A stretch of DNA of 64,000 nt from Paenibacillus sp. FSL R5-0341 (GCF_037975235.1 NZ_CP150241.1:3286001-3350000), one strand, 5' to 3'; positions 36,568-46,031 are shown, counted from the stretch's first letter. Numbers and translations: made by a program. The notes: generated by a model not told the origin, from the letters alone.

Positions 36568-37806
36568 TTGAGCACATCAAAAAAGCGCATCCAATTAATA
36601 GATGGACTGCGCGGATTCAGTCTGGTCGGCATCGTGCTGGCGAATATGCTGGCGTTCCAATACGGAATGTTCGGCCAGAGTAAACCCCAACTGTTCGGGA
36701 TCGGCGGTGCAGACCAGGCTTTTCTCTCGTTCCTGCTTATCACGGTGGTGGGCAGTTTTATGCCGATTTTTGCATTTATGTTCGGCTTTGGCATGATTAA
36801 GCTATCGGAAAGCCTAAAATCACGAGGTTTAAGACCAAAGTGTCATCTGGCTCGACGTTTTTTACTGCTGTTAGGTATCGGATTGCTGCACATCATCTAT
36901 CTGTGGGAAGGGGATATCCTGGCGTTTTACGGTGTACTGGGTTTCTTCCTGCTGATGTTTCTTAATCGGAAGCCCAAAACATTGCTTATATGGGCGTTAA
37001 TACTACTCGCTGGAGCAGGGCTTCTAGGTCTACCGGCATCCAATCCAACGAACCCGCTGGCTTTTGAATCCACGAATATGGAGAACTACATCATTCAAAG
37101 TCAGGATGTATACGGCAGCGGCAGCTACGCGGAGATCAGGGATTTCAGCAATAACGGTGATCCATTCGGTGGGGATTTAGAGGTGTCATACGCCCTCATA
37201 GCCTTGGTGCTGGCCCCACTTATGACGATACCGATGTTCCTGCTCGGTATGCATGCTGCAAGAATTGGTACGTTTAACGACCCTCAGGCAATGCGAAATA
37301 TGTATCTTCGTCGTGCCTCGTTTTTGATTCCAGTTGGTTTGATGCTCAAAGCATATGGCGTACTGGCACCACAATTTGGTGCGGAAGGATGGCCCGGAAT
37401 CGGAATCAGGGAAACGCTTGGAGGAACGTTGCTTGCACTCGGATACATTTACGCATTTGCGCTGTTGTATGCGGGAAGCCACCGTTCCAGCCTGATGGGC
37501 AGGTTCGAGGCGGTTGGCCGTCTCTCGCTGACGAACTACCTGATGCAGAGCGTAATCTGTACGACCATCTTTTATGGATACGGCCTCGGACTGTTTGGTC
37601 GTGCTGGCGTGTTCATCGGAGCGATTATTGCACTTGCTGTCTACGGCATTCAATTGTGGCTCAGCCCATTATACCTTAAGAAATTTAGCAATGGTCCGGT
37701 CGAGTATGTTCTACGAATTTGGACATATCTGTCCTGGAAGGGTCAGCCCAGAAAGAAGAAAAGATCGAAGACAAATTTGCATGAAAACGCGCCTGGTGTG
37801 AACTGA
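36568..37806 (+). CDS. DUF418 domain-containing membrane protein
   Basis: This 412-residue protein has about eight to ten membrane helices and the family opening RIQLIDGLRGFSLVGIVLAN. The C-terminal DUF418 domain contains EAVGRLSLTNYLMQSVICTT. The family is distantly related to acyltransferase-3 membrane proteins and its activity is unknown. The start is TTG 36568, about 5 nt after AGAGGTGA; no ATG fits. It is transcribed alone. Confidence 0.85.
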   Translation: MSTSKKRIQLIDGLRGFSLVGIVLANMLAFQYGMFGQSKPQLFGIGGADQAFLSFLLITVVGSFMPIFAFMFGFGMIKLSESLKSRGLRPKCHLARRFLLLLGIGLLHIIYLWEGDILAFYGVLGFFLLMFLNRKPKTLLIWALILLAGAGLLGLPASNPTNPLAFESTNMENYIIQSQDVYGSGSYAEIRDFSNNGDPFGGDLEVSYALIALVLAPLMTIPMFLLGMHAARIGTFNDPQAMRNMYLRRASFLIPVGLMLKAYGVLAPQFGAEGWPGIGIRETLGGTLLALGYIYAFALLYAGSHRSSLMGRFEAVGRLSLTNYLMQSVICTTIFYGYGLGLFGRAGVFIGAIIALAVYGIQLWLSPLYLKKFSNGPVEYVLRIWTYLSWKGQPRKKKRSKTNLHENAPGVN

Positions 37807-37833
37807 GATTAAAGCGTTACTGTAAAACGTCAA

Positions 37834-37865
37834 AAGAAGCCCGTTCTGATAAAGAAAGGCTTCTT
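37834..37865 (+). terminator. Hairpin after the DUF418 gene
   Basis: AAGAAGCC (37834-37841) pairs with GGCTTCTT (37858-37865). The rest of the 391-bp gap to 38198 is AT-rich with no recognisable gene or structured RNA. Confidence 0.55.
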
Positions 37866-38197
37866 AATCGTATTGATTACTTTCCTAAACTTAAAGATAG
37901 ATACGTATTTCTACACTTATCTTCAACGTTAGTTAAGAGTAGATTGTTTGTATTAGCTTGGAGAATTACCAAAATTAATTTTGTGTGCTTATATTACCTT
38001 TATTTGTTATACTCACTGAAGAAATAAGAAATCCCTCTAATGTTTCCTAATATAATTAGTAATTATTTATAGATTCAACATATCAACACGAATACATAAG
38101 CTAACTATCATAGTGCAGGCAGCGTTAAGGTATACGAAATAAACGATGTAGCGTATATCTCCGACTGTTTCCACTCGGACTTGAAAGGATCGTTATT

Positions 38198-38410
38198 GTG
38201 TTAAAAATAATTAATTTTCTTCTTTTCTTGCTGATCATTTGGGTAGTAATTCTGTATCCTTTTCGTTTAGCTTGGTTTGAAGGCTTAAAGCAGATTCCTG
38301 CAGATCTTCATGGGGTTTATTTACTTTTCTTATTCTTTGGATATCTGATCTGTTCAACTGGTATGGGACTTATTGTTGGCAAAATGTTTTTTAAACGAAA
38401 AGAACAGTAA
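38198..38410 (+). CDS. Small two-helix membrane protein
   Basis: The 70-residue frame starts at GTG 38198 after AAAGGATCG and has two clear hydrophobic helices (residues 5-24 and 43-63) with a short loop and a basic tail KRKEQ. It is followed by a strong terminator, which supports expression. No family is recognised. Function unknown. Confidence 0.6.
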   Translation: MLKIINFLLFLLIIWVVILYPFRLAWFEGLKQIPADLHGVYLLFLFFGYLICSTGMGLIVGKMFFKRKEQ

Positions 38411-38428
38411 TTATGGGTTGGACTCACA

Positions 38429-38470
38429 AAAAATCAACTGTCCTTTGCAATCGAAGAACAGTTGATTTTT
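38429..38470 (+). terminator. Terminator of the small membrane protein gene
   Basis: AAAAATCAACTGT (38429-38441) pairs perfectly with 38458-38470, ending in TTTTT. Confidence 0.9.
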
Positions 38471-38474
38471 CAAC

Positions 38475-38840
38475 TTATTCTAATGCTGCATTGCCATTAC
38501 GTTGACTTTGTTTTTCCACATACTTTTCTTCAAGATCGTCGAAGTAATCGAGTTTTTTGCTATTTTTTTAAAAGCTTTGTCTAATTTATGTTGCTCTTCC
38601 ATTAATTTAGCTTTGTGTTCCTAAAATAATCTCTTTTCTTGCCTGAATCGTCCAATCTCCCTCTTGAGTAAGCTCAACGATCTTTCGCAAATCTGCAATA
38701 GATATATTCATAATCCGCAAACAAGTAATCAGATCCAACCAACTTAAGTCCCCTTCGTTAAAAACTCTTCTTCCACCTTGATCACGTTCAACGAACGGCA
38801 GTAATCCTTCTTGTTCATAATACCGTATCGTATGAGCTTC
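38475..38840 (-). pseudogene. MerR family regulator, frameshifted and truncated
   Basis: Reading leftward from about 38840, [20 protein letters not shown] and RVFNEGDLSWLDLITCLRIM match the MerR helix-turn-helix and wing. The frame breaks after RKEIIL near 38628 (one extra G) and the dimerisation helix continues in another frame (EHKAKLMEEQHKLDKAFKKI). A second shift in an A-run near 38557 restores the end (DYFDDLEEKYVEKQSQRNGN). The first helix is replaced by sequence of the opposite acetyltransferase gene. Clearly non-functional. Confidence 0.8.
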
Positions 38841-39389
38841 GATTTTAAATATCTTGCTGGGGAAGCGTTTTGCTTTTTAGATCCAGAGATTGCTTCATTG
38901 AAAGAAAATGCAACTCGTCTATGTAAAAAATTCAATGAAATTGATACTGTAAATATCCAGGAACAACAAGAAGTAATCCGCAGATTATTTGGTTCATGTG
39001 GTACTAAAGTTTATATGCAGCCACCGTTCAATTGCGATGTGGGTAAGAATATTCATGTGGGGGAAGATTTTCTGACCAATTACAACGTTACAATTCTTGA
39101 TGTCGACACAGTAACGATTGGGGATTATTGCATGATAGGCCCTAACACTACGATCTCTCCAGTAAATCATCCGATGACAGCCAAAGGAAGAAGAGAGAAG
39201 TTGTCCATTACGAAACCCGTTACGATTGGGGATGATGTTTGGATCGGAGCGAACTGTGTAATTCTACCAGGTGTAACGATAGGAAACAATGTAATTGTTA
39301 CTGCGGGCGCTGTTGTATCCAAGGATGTCCCTGATCATTGTGTTGTTGGGGGTGTACCTGCCAAAGTAATCAAAGAGCTTGAATCGTAG
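38832..39389 (+). CDS. Maltose/galactoside O-acetyltransferase family (LbH) protein
   Basis: The 185-residue acetyltransferase has the Mac domain ([20 protein letters not shown]) and the left-handed beta-helix hexapeptide core: [27 protein letters not shown] with the catalytic His, and [23 protein letters not shown] 38832 has no ribosome binding site, and its first codons lie at the junction with the MerR remnant, so the native 5' end may be lost. The protein body is intact. It transfers acetyl groups from acetyl-CoA to a sugar; the acceptor is unknown. Confidence 0.8.
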   Translation: MSFDFKYLAGEAFCFLDPEIASLKENATRLCKKFNEIDTVNIQEQQEVIRRLFGSCGTKVYMQPPFNCDVGKNIHVGEDFLTNYNVTILDVDTVTIGDYCMIGPNTTISPVNHPMTAKGRREKLSITKPVTIGDDVWIGANCVILPGVTIGNNVIVTAGAVVSKDVPDHCVVGGVPAKVIKELES

Positions 39390-39427
39390 GTTATCACATG
39401 TCGCGGGACAAGAACATAGTATCATTC

Positions 39428-39454
39428 AAGTCGCTATTCAAGCGGCTTTTTTTT
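39428..39454 (+). terminator. Terminator of the acetyltransferase gene
   Basis: AGTCGCT (39429-39435) pairs with AGCGGCT (39441-39447), followed by eight T. Confidence 0.88.
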
Positions 39455-39588
39455 GTTTCATCCATGTAATTTCCTATCTAAGGTGGCGAGGACAAGAGCT
39501 TGTTCTGATTTCGATTAGATAATTATGCATATCCAATTCGTCACTTGTGCATTCAAATGGAGCTGAATTCTTGCTAAACTTTATTTCT

Positions 39589-39607
39589 GATAATGAGAAT
39601 CATTATT
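39589..39607. promoter_or_regulatory. Fur box
   Basis: GATAATGAGAATCATTATT matches the classical 19-bp Fur box GATAATGATAATCATTATC at 17 positions. It lies 70 nt before the flavin monooxygenase gene, implying iron repression of this gene and probably of the binding-protein gene behind it. Confidence 0.8.
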
Positions 39608-39676
39608 AATTATGAGAGCTAAAGTTTTACCTCAGGTCTCTTAGGAGCAAATCAACGAAACGAAAGGTTGGTAAAC

Positions 39677-40981
39677 ATGACTTCAGATCGAAAATTATGT
39701 ATTGGATTATCCTTAAATGCAACATGGAATAAAGGTGACGGGTGGCGGCACCCGGATAGCGGAGTGGAGCATACAGGAACCATTGACTACTACATTCAGT
39801 GGGCAAAAATAGCAGAGAAGTTCAAGCTTGATTTTCTTTTCAGAGCGGATTATCTGTACATTAGCCCGCAAATGTTAGGCGATTCCTCCAACTTTGGCAG
39901 TCCGGATCCTACGCTGTTCTTTGCAGCAATCGCTCGAGAAACGAACCGGATTGGACTGGTTACGACGATCTCTACCACGTTCAATCCACCATATGTTGTT
40001 GCCAGACAACTTCAGTCTTTACACTGGCTAAGCAATGGACGTGCAGGCTGGAATATTGTCACTTCTATTGAAGGGGCCGATAATTTCGGCAATTCACCTA
40101 TGCCATCACCGGAAGAGAGATATGCTAAGGCCATGGAGTTTACGGAAGTCGTATGCAAGCTTTGGGAAAGTTTCCCGGATGAAGCCATTGTCATTGACCG
40201 CAAGTCAGGCCTGTTCTCAGATAAGGATAAAGTGACTGCCATTAATCATTCTGGTGAATTTTTCAATGTAAAAGGGCCGCTAACGTTACCATCTCATCCA
40301 TCCGGAAGCATTCCTTTGTTTCAAGCTGGCGCTTCAGATATCGGGCGGAATTTTTCCTCTTCCGTCGCGGATGCTATTTTTGCAGCAATGCCTGATCTTG
40401 AATCAGGAGTGGAATTGCGGAATGATTTGCGAAGAAGAGCGGTAGAACATGGGCGCGATCCAAATGCCATCAAAGTTTTGCCGGGTCTATATTTTTTCCT
40501 GGGCGATACGTATGAAGAAGCGCTTGAGTTGCATAAGGCTGCGCATTCGCATCTAACTCTTGAACGCAGACGTGCCTCACTCCAATCGGTAATGGGACTT
40601 GATCTAACAAGTTGTCCTTTGAATCAACGCGTAATTGCTGAAATGCTTCCCGATCCAAGTCAAGCTGTCCGCAGCCGTACACATGCAGAGTTGCTACGCC
40701 GTTTTATTACAAAATATCAGCCTACCGTGCAAGAAATCCTGGATCGGCCGGAGGTTGTCGGATCAGCCCATTGGGTATCTGTGGGGACCATCGAGACTGT
40801 AATGAATGATATTATCGAGCGGGTTGAGGCTGGTGCGATTGATGGATTCATAGCGTTGCCGGGCGGTTCAGAAAAATCGATGGAGATATTCTTTGAACAG
40901 TTGATTCCAAAGTTGGTCGAACGAGGAATGTTCAGAAGCGACTACGAGGGAGCTACTTTACGAGATCACCTAGGGATTTAA
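39677..40981 (+). CDS. FMN-dependent monooxygenase, NtaA/SnaA/DszA (LLM) family
   Basis: The 434-residue TIM-barrel flavin monooxygenase needs a partner flavin reductase. Typical segments are DFLFRADYLYISPQ, RIGLVTTISTTFNPPYVVAR, SNGRAGWNIVTSIEGADNFG and DGFIALPGG near the end. The family oxidises nitrilotriacetate, EDTA, dibenzothiophene sulfone and similar compounds. ATG 39677 follows AAAGG. A Fur box upstream and a siderophore-type binding protein downstream suggest a role in using an iron chelate, for example breaking the ligand. No reductase gene is adjacent. Confidence 0.88.
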   Translation: MTSDRKLCIGLSLNATWNKGDGWRHPDSGVEHTGTIDYYIQWAKIAEKFKLDFLFRADYLYISPQMLGDSSNFGSPDPTLFFAAIARETNRIGLVTTISTTFNPPYVVARQLQSLHWLSNGRAGWNIVTSIEGADNFGNSPMPSPEERYAKAMEFTEVVCKLWESFPDEAIVIDRKSGLFSDKDKVTAINHSGEFFNVKGPLTLPSHPSGSIPLFQAGASDIGRNFSSSVADAIFAAMPDLESGVELRNDLRRRAVEHGRDPNAIKVLPGLYFFLGDTYEEALELHKAAHSHLTLERRRASLQSVMGLDLTSCPLNQRVIAEMLPDPSQAVRSRTHAELLRRFITKYQPTVQEILDRPEVVGSAHWVSVGTIETVMNDIIERVEAGAIDGFIALPGGSEKSMEIFFEQLIPKLVERGMFRSDYEGATLRDHLGI

Positions 40982-41044
40982 TAGATCGATCATTAATGAA
41001 GCAGTGGTATAAAATAATTAATAACTTATCGAATGGGGAGCCAT

Positions 41045-41989
41045 ATGAACAGACTAATTGGATGGATTGCAGCATTAATGATACTAACAGGAGTACTGGC
41101 TGGATGTTCCCAAACGTCCAGCACCGTTACACCTGAAACCAGTAAGAGCGAGGGGGAGGCATGGCCAAGAACCATTCAGGATGCTAGTGAAAATGGAGTG
41201 GTGCTTGAGAAGCGACCAGAGCGCATAGCGGTGCTTCATCCTTTGTACTTAGATTACTTTTTTGCTTTGGATACGCCTCCAATCGCATCAACAAGCGCGG
41301 CAGAAGCGATGAAGGAGTTCGTTACATTACAGCCTTACGCCGGATCTGCCGAGATTATTGACTTGGGTAGTGACTCAGCGAATCTGGAAAAGATTATGGA
41401 GGCTAACCCTGATGTCATTGTAACCTTTAAGGGTTCCGTGGATACCATATATGATGAGTTGAGCAAGATTGCACCTGTAGTCTTAATCGACTACACCGAC
41501 ACATGGGAAAAAACGACCATGCTTTGTGCTCAGATTGTTGGTAAAGAGGAGCTTGCGGAACAATTGATTCAGGAAACACAAGAAATGATAGCATCCACGA
41601 AAGAGCAATTAAGTACACTTGAGAATAAAACCTTTGCCTTGTTGCGGGTAGACGGAAAATCCAATTTTAATGCGCAAGGATCTAAAAACACGATGTACTA
41701 CAATCAAACTGCAGGCTTTGGATTATTAGCACCAGAGGGATATCCTGAGGGAGGAGAATCACTTACGTTAGAGGGGCTTTCCAGCATGAATCCCGATTAT
41801 ATTATTATCCAGCATCGTATTGACGTCGCAGAGGCAGCAGTCAAGGATAAGGAATCTTCAAAGGTATGGAAGTCATTGGAAGCGGTAAAAAACAACCATG
41901 TTGTTATCTTTGATAATTCCCTCAATAGCGCAAGTATCCTGGCTGTGCGTTTGGCTTCAGAATATTTTGTGAAATTGGCTGAACAATAG
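41045..41989 (+). CDS. Iron(III)-siderophore ABC transporter binding lipoprotein
   Basis: This 314-residue lipoprotein (lipobox LAGC, Cys21) has the helical-backbone fold of FecB/FeuA proteins: RPERIAVLHPLYLDYFFALD, NLEKIMEANPDVIVTF, and a C-terminal WKSLEAVKNNHVVIFDN. It binds a ferric chelate outside the membrane. ATG 41045 has GGGGAG 4 nt upstream; an in-frame ATG at 41033 is less good. No permease or ATPase gene follows, so it must share one encoded elsewhere. It lies 63 nt behind the Fur-controlled monooxygenase. Confidence 0.88.
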   Translation: MNRLIGWIAALMILTGVLAGCSQTSSTVTPETSKSEGEAWPRTIQDASENGVVLEKRPERIAVLHPLYLDYFFALDTPPIASTSAAEAMKEFVTLQPYAGSAEIIDLGSDSANLEKIMEANPDVIVTFKGSVDTIYDELSKIAPVVLIDYTDTWEKTTMLCAQIVGKEELAEQLIQETQEMIASTKEQLSTLENKTFALLRVDGKSNFNAQGSKNTMYYNQTAGFGLLAPEGYPEGGESLTLEGLSSMNPDYIIIQHRIDVAEAAVKDKESSKVWKSLEAVKNNHVVIFDNSLNSASILAVRLASEYFVKLAEQ

Positions 41990-42037
41990 ATAGGGAATGT
42001 GGACAGATTTGTGTGAATAAGTTACGTTTCTTCTTGT

Positions 42038-42070
42038 ACCTGCAGCCAAAAGGTTTGCGGGTTTTCTTTT
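42038..42070 (+). terminator. Terminator after the siderophore-binding protein gene
   Basis: CCTGCAGCC (42039-42047) pairs imperfectly with GGTTTGCGGG (42052-42061), followed by TTTTCTTTT. Confidence 0.65.
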
Positions 42071-42086
42071 CGCCATGGATTCGTTA

Positions 42087-42142
42087 TTTACAAATCTTGC
42101 CCCATACATTATAGTTATTAAAGATAAACTATATCTTTAATA
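42087..42142 (+). promoter_or_regulatory. Promoter with an 11-bp-arm palindromic operator
   Basis: TTTACA (42087-42092) and TATAGT (42110-42115) are 17 bp apart. TATTAAAGATA (42116-42126) and TATCTTTAATA (42132-42142) form a perfect inverted repeat directly after the -10 box, over the start of transcription. A repressor should bind here; which one is unknown. Confidence 0.65.
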
Positions 42143-42203
42143 TAGATCCCAAATAAGGGCCCCGGAATGTTCTTACAAATACGATTAGACGAGGAGTATG
42201 AAA

Positions 42204-42773
42204 ATGAATCCCAAAGTACAAAGAAAAATTGAGCACTTGGAGAATATTGAGAGGTTCCCGGCAGAGGAGTTATTTGAGTTCATACAGCTTAATAAAGAGG
42301 ACGAACTATTAGATCTTGGAGCTGGTACAGGTTATATAAGCTTTGCTTTTGCCAAATATGTAAAAAACGTAGTTGCATTTGATTATGATGAAGATATTTT
42401 ACAGTATCTGGAGATGAAAGCTAAGGAGAAAGGCATAACGAATATTGAAATCACTGCCGCGAATTTTAAAGAAATGCCACTCGAGAACGAAAGATTCGAG
42501 AAAGCTGTTGCTTCCATATCGTTACACGAGGTTCAACCTCTTTCAATCGTACTGGATGAAATCCACAGAGTATTAAAAGACAAGGGGATCTTTTTGTGTA
42601 TTGAATTAGAGAAGTCAGAGGTGCCTACTGTACCTACTGGACCAAGAGTTTCATCGAATGAAATGAAAGAGGAAATCGTTAAGGCAGGTTTCTCTGTTAT
42701 TGATACGTTTCATTCACCGACGCAAGTTGCTAACCAACCCGTCTATATCATCATTGCACAAAAGAATAAATAA
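42204..42773 (+). CDS. Class I SAM-dependent methyltransferase
   Basis: The 189-residue protein has the Rossmann-fold methyltransferase motifs LLDLGAGTGYISFAFAK (motif I), VVAFDYDEDILQYLEMKAKE and a post-I region ending EIHRVLKDKGIFLCIELE. ATG 42204 lies 7 nt after GAGGAG; ATG 42198 is too close. It resembles UbiE/Methyltransf_11 proteins with an unknown small-molecule acceptor. A palindromic operator overlaps its promoter, so it is regulated, yet no regulator is adjacent. Confidence 0.85.
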   Translation: MNPKVQRKIEHLENIERFPAEELFEFIQLNKEDELLDLGAGTGYISFAFAKYVKNVVAFDYDEDILQYLEMKAKEKGITNIEITAANFKEMPLENERFEKAVASISLHEVQPLSIVLDEIHRVLKDKGIFLCIELEKSEVPTVPTGPRVSSNEMKEEIVKAGFSVIDTFHSPTQVANQPVYIIIAQKNK

Positions 42774-42782
42774 GTTCAATTT

Positions 42783-42818
42783 GTAGAAGCCACTCCATTT
42801 CTAGTGAGTGGCTTCTAC
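42783..42818. terminator. Hairpin between convergent methyltransferase and response regulator genes
   Basis: GTAGAAGCCACTC (42783-42795) pairs perfectly with 42806-42818; weak T content on both sides. Confidence 0.7.
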
Positions 42819-42864
42819 CTTTACATGCCAATGTAAATGATGTGGTCTAACTGCATCTACAGTT

Positions 42865-44214
42865 TTATTTGTGGATCATATTCCTGCGGTACTGGTAAGG
42901 GGTGACCCCGTATTCCACTTTAAACAACTGGATAAAATACTGATTTTTTCTGTAACCGACCATTTGTGCTATATCGTTGACACGGAGTTCCGAATCTTGA
43001 AGCAGTTGAGAAGCTTTCTCCAGCCTTTTCTTAGAAATGTAATTTGACACATTTTCGCCCGTCTCTTGTTTAAACAGTTTGGAAAAGTAAACGGGATGTA
43101 GATGTGCGACTTTCCCCAACTCATCCAGACTAAGACCATGTGACAGATGGTCTTCGATATACGTTTGCACTTTCTCGACGATAGTTTGGATGGACATCTG
43201 TTTGTTGTTTCTGATCCGACTGACCCGATCCATGAGAGTTGACCATAGTTCATCAGGTTGCTCTAACTGATTGAACATCCAATCTACGGTTTCAGAGGTA
43301 TCGTGATCCTTATCCGCCAGATATACATATAGAATGGTTTCCATGAGAAAGATTATTTTTTGCTTTCGGAGATGGATCTGATCATATTTTTTAATGATAT
43401 TTCCCGCCGACTCCCAATCACCGCATGATGGAGAATGGTTGAATATGCTAATAAAATCTTCTGTGTGTACGTCCTCATTAAGGAAGAACCTGTAGAACAT
43501 CTGCCGGGTCACGTTTCGGTCAGTCAATAAAAAGGGAGGCGACACGACCGATTGCTCCAGTTGGATAGTCAGTCCCCCAGCAACTTCTTCCGGAACAAGA
43601 GCGACCAGTCGGGTACCAGCAGCCCAAACGAGACAATCCAATTTGTCTGCGACATCACGTTTTATAACATCCTCATGTTCTTTTGTGAAACCCTCCAGCT
43701 TGAAGTAGCAAAAACGGTGTTCCCCTAAAAAATCAGTATAAGAATCATATTGCTTTCTTAATGTCTCGTTTTGACCTAGCAGCGAAAGCAGATACCCCAA
43801 TCCATCAAAGTTCTCCCATGCGATAGGTTGAGCGGGCCGTGTCTTTGTAATATTCTTGATGGCTTTAGACATGGCTTTCTCCACATCATCTTTGTCTACA
43901 GGTTTGAGCAGATAGTCAAGCGCACCTAAACGGATTCCTTGCTGTGCATACTCGAACTCGGAGTAGCCGGAAAGGATGATGACTTTGGTTGGCAAGCTAT
44001 GTTGGTGGATATGTTGAAGCAGATCAATACCCGACACCTCGGGCATTCGTATGTCAGTGATCAGAATATCGATATGGTTTTGAGTCAACATGTCCCGGGC
44101 TTCAATCGAATTGGTCATCGTCTCGATCTGATGAATGCCGAAGGTTTTCCAATCGAGCAAGTGCTTCATATACTCAACGACATAATGTCCGTCATCCACA
44201 ATTAATAATCGCAT
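42865..44214 (-). CDS. YesN-type AraC response regulator
   Basis: The 449-residue regulator has a receiver domain (phospho-acceptor Asp54 in LITDIRMPEVSG, Lys104 in YLLKPVD), a middle region of about 200 residues, and a C-terminal AraC double helix-turn-helix (LDELGKVAHLHPVYFSKLFK; VGYRKNQYFIQLFKVEYGVT). It pairs with the sensor kinase whose stop overlaps its start by 1 nt. It likely activates the divergent ABC transporter-GH43 operon when oligosaccharide is sensed. Confidence 0.93.
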   Translation of the reverse strand: MRLLIVDDGHYVVEYMKHLLDWKTFGIHQIETMTNSIEARDMLTQNHIDILITDIRMPEVSGIDLLQHIHQHSLPTKVIILSGYSEFEYAQQGIRLGALDYLLKPVDKDDVEKAMSKAIKNITKTRPAQPIAWENFDGLGYLLSLLGQNETLRKQYDSYTDFLGEHRFCYFKLEGFTKEHEDVIKRDVADKLDCLVWAAGTRLVALVPEEVAGGLTIQLEQSVVSPPFLLTDRNVTRQMFYRFFLNEDVHTEDFISIFNHSPSCGDWESAGNIIKKYDQIHLRKQKIIFLMETILYVYLADKDHDTSETVDWMFNQLEQPDELWSTLMDRVSRIRNNKQMSIQTIVEKVQTYIEDHLSHGLSLDELGKVAHLHPVYFSKLFKQETGENVSNYISKKRLEKASQLLQDSELRVNDIAQMVGYRKNQYFIQLFKVEYGVTPYQYRRNMIHK

Positions 44215-45923
44215 TAGTTATCTCCTTTCACCTCGGGTATGCTGATGAGCAGCGAGACGGAAAAGCCGCCCCAATCATTCGTAGCAAAATGTAGCCCGCT
44301 ACGTTCGCCGTACGTATTTTTCAGACGCCGATTTACATTCCAGAGCCCTACGCCTTTAACTCCTTCAGGCGGGGTATCGCTCTCAAGCCGAGCCTCCAGG
44401 CTGCGGATATCATTCAGCGACAGACCTTTGCCGTCATCGGATACCTTGATCGTTATCGCAGCTTTCGTCTGTTTGACATCAATCGTCACCCGATGGGCAC
44501 CTTGTTGTCCTTCAATTCCATGTTGAATTGCATTTTCAACCACGGGCTGGATGATCAGCGGCATGAGGGGAAGGGAGGCCAATTCTGGCGGCAGATCAAT
44601 GCTGTACTCCATTTTTTTGCTGAGAGCCATAATAATCAGGAAATGTTCCGCAAACTGGAGCTCGCTTTCCAGCGTCACTTCATGCCGGTCCAACTTGGTT
44701 AAATAACGATAATATTCAGCTAGATGCTTGCTCATGCGCATGACAGAATCAGGTGAAAACTGAGCCACCGACATGATGAAAAACAAACTGTTGTATAAAA
44801 AATGAGGGTTAATCTGAGCTTGAAGTTGTTGAAGTTCCGCACCTCGTCTCAGTTCCGTTTCAGTCTTCAAGGATACGAACAGATCCTGGATTTCGGTAAC
44901 CATATGGTTAAAACTTCTGAACAGGCTGTAAAACTCTTTGCCCGTATTCTCGGTGATCCGCGTGTTGTGATTGCCTTGCTCGACCTGTGAAAACTTTCTC
45001 TCCAACAAACGGAGATTACGGTAGTAGTTCCGATAAAACGTAAAGATTACAACCAGACCAAGCGTGAACACGGCTAAAATGCTGGCAAAGAACACTTTGC
45101 GATTGCGGTCAAGCGGTTGCAAAAAATCGTTCGTCTGTGTATATGTAATCAGGTAACCGTCGATCGATTCAATATATCGCGAAAGAACATAGTAGTCATC
45201 CGAATTGGTATGATAATCGTATTTTAAAGTGACTTCTGGCTGGGGCGAAATCATTTCAGTAACCGCTTTCAATAGATTGGTGTCAATTTCTTTCTCACTC
45301 CATAACTGCTCGGGGGCAAAAAGAAAAAAAGCGTTCGAGCTGTCGTTATTCACAGCCTTTTTCAGCAGGCTTTTTAAATAATCCGTATTCAGCTTTACAC
45401 CAACCACGTACTGAGTCGGTTCATTTTGTCCTGATTTCTGGATGTAAGGGTAGAGGGCAAAGTAATACAAGCTGTTACCGACGATTTGCCATCCGCGCTC
45501 ATGAACATCTTTGAACGGAAGTCTTGCCTCCTGGGTATTGTTCGTGGACAGAAACGCTTCTTCAGTCTTCCAGTAAATGCCGATCGATTCAATGGATCGA
45601 CTGGAAAGGAGCGTTTGCCGCAAGCGATCCACGATATCGTTTTTTTTCATTTGGGAATCGTAATTGCTCAGCTCGATAACATGCCTCTGATAGAACCGCA
45701 CATCACTGTCAGCTGCATACTGAACCCCGTACATATTAGCCTCGTATATAATCCCGTCTAGAATGCCTTTCACATAATCAAGCTGGTTTTTGGAAGCGCT
45801 GATCAGATTTTCTTCAAGTGTTTTGGAGCTCAATCGGTTCATCACGAAAAACAAACTCAACGTCAGCAGCAGAAAAAAAACAAAGAAATAGATGAATCGC
45901 TTCATATACATTTTCCTGATCAT
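44214..45923 (-). CDS. YesM-type sensor histidine kinase
   Basis: This 569-residue membrane kinase has a first helix at residues 10-28, an extracellular sensor domain (about 30-275), a second helix at 277-298 and a HAMP domain. The His_kinase motif holds His374 (INPHFLYNSLFFI), and the ATPase domain has N-box VVENAIQHGIEG and G-boxes SDDGKGLS and GVGLWNVNRRL. It probably senses a sugar or a loaded binding protein outside the cell and phosphorylates the regulator encoded next. The gene is divergent from the ABC operon. Confidence 0.93.
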   Translation of the reverse strand: MIRKMYMKRFIYFFVFFLLLTLSLFFVMNRLSSKTLEENLISASKNQLDYVKGILDGIIYEANMYGVQYAADSDVRFYQRHVIELSNYDSQMKKNDIVDRLRQTLLSSRSIESIGIYWKTEEAFLSTNNTQEARLPFKDVHERGWQIVGNSLYYFALYPYIQKSGQNEPTQYVVGVKLNTDYLKSLLKKAVNNDSSNAFFLFAPEQLWSEKEIDTNLLKAVTEMISPQPEVTLKYDYHTNSDDYYVLSRYIESIDGYLITYTQTNDFLQPLDRNRKVFFASILAVFTLGLVVIFTFYRNYYRNLRLLERKFSQVEQGNHNTRITENTGKEFYSLFRSFNHMVTEIQDLFVSLKTETELRRGAELQQLQAQINPHFLYNSLFFIMSVAQFSPDSVMRMSKHLAEYYRYLTKLDRHEVTLESELQFAEHFLIIMALSKKMEYSIDLPPELASLPLMPLIIQPVVENAIQHGIEGQQGAHRVTIDVKQTKAAITIKVSDDGKGLSLNDIRSLEARLESDTPPEGVKGVGLWNVNRRLKNTYGERSGLHFATNDWGGFSVSLLISIPEVKGDN

Positions 45924-46031
45924 ATGCGTTTCCTTTCATAATCGACAAACGTAGAAGTTTAACATCCATATCGGATTAACTTTAATATAAGCCAAACCTT
46001 CGAAAAGCGGAAGGGCAGCTTCCGCGATAAA

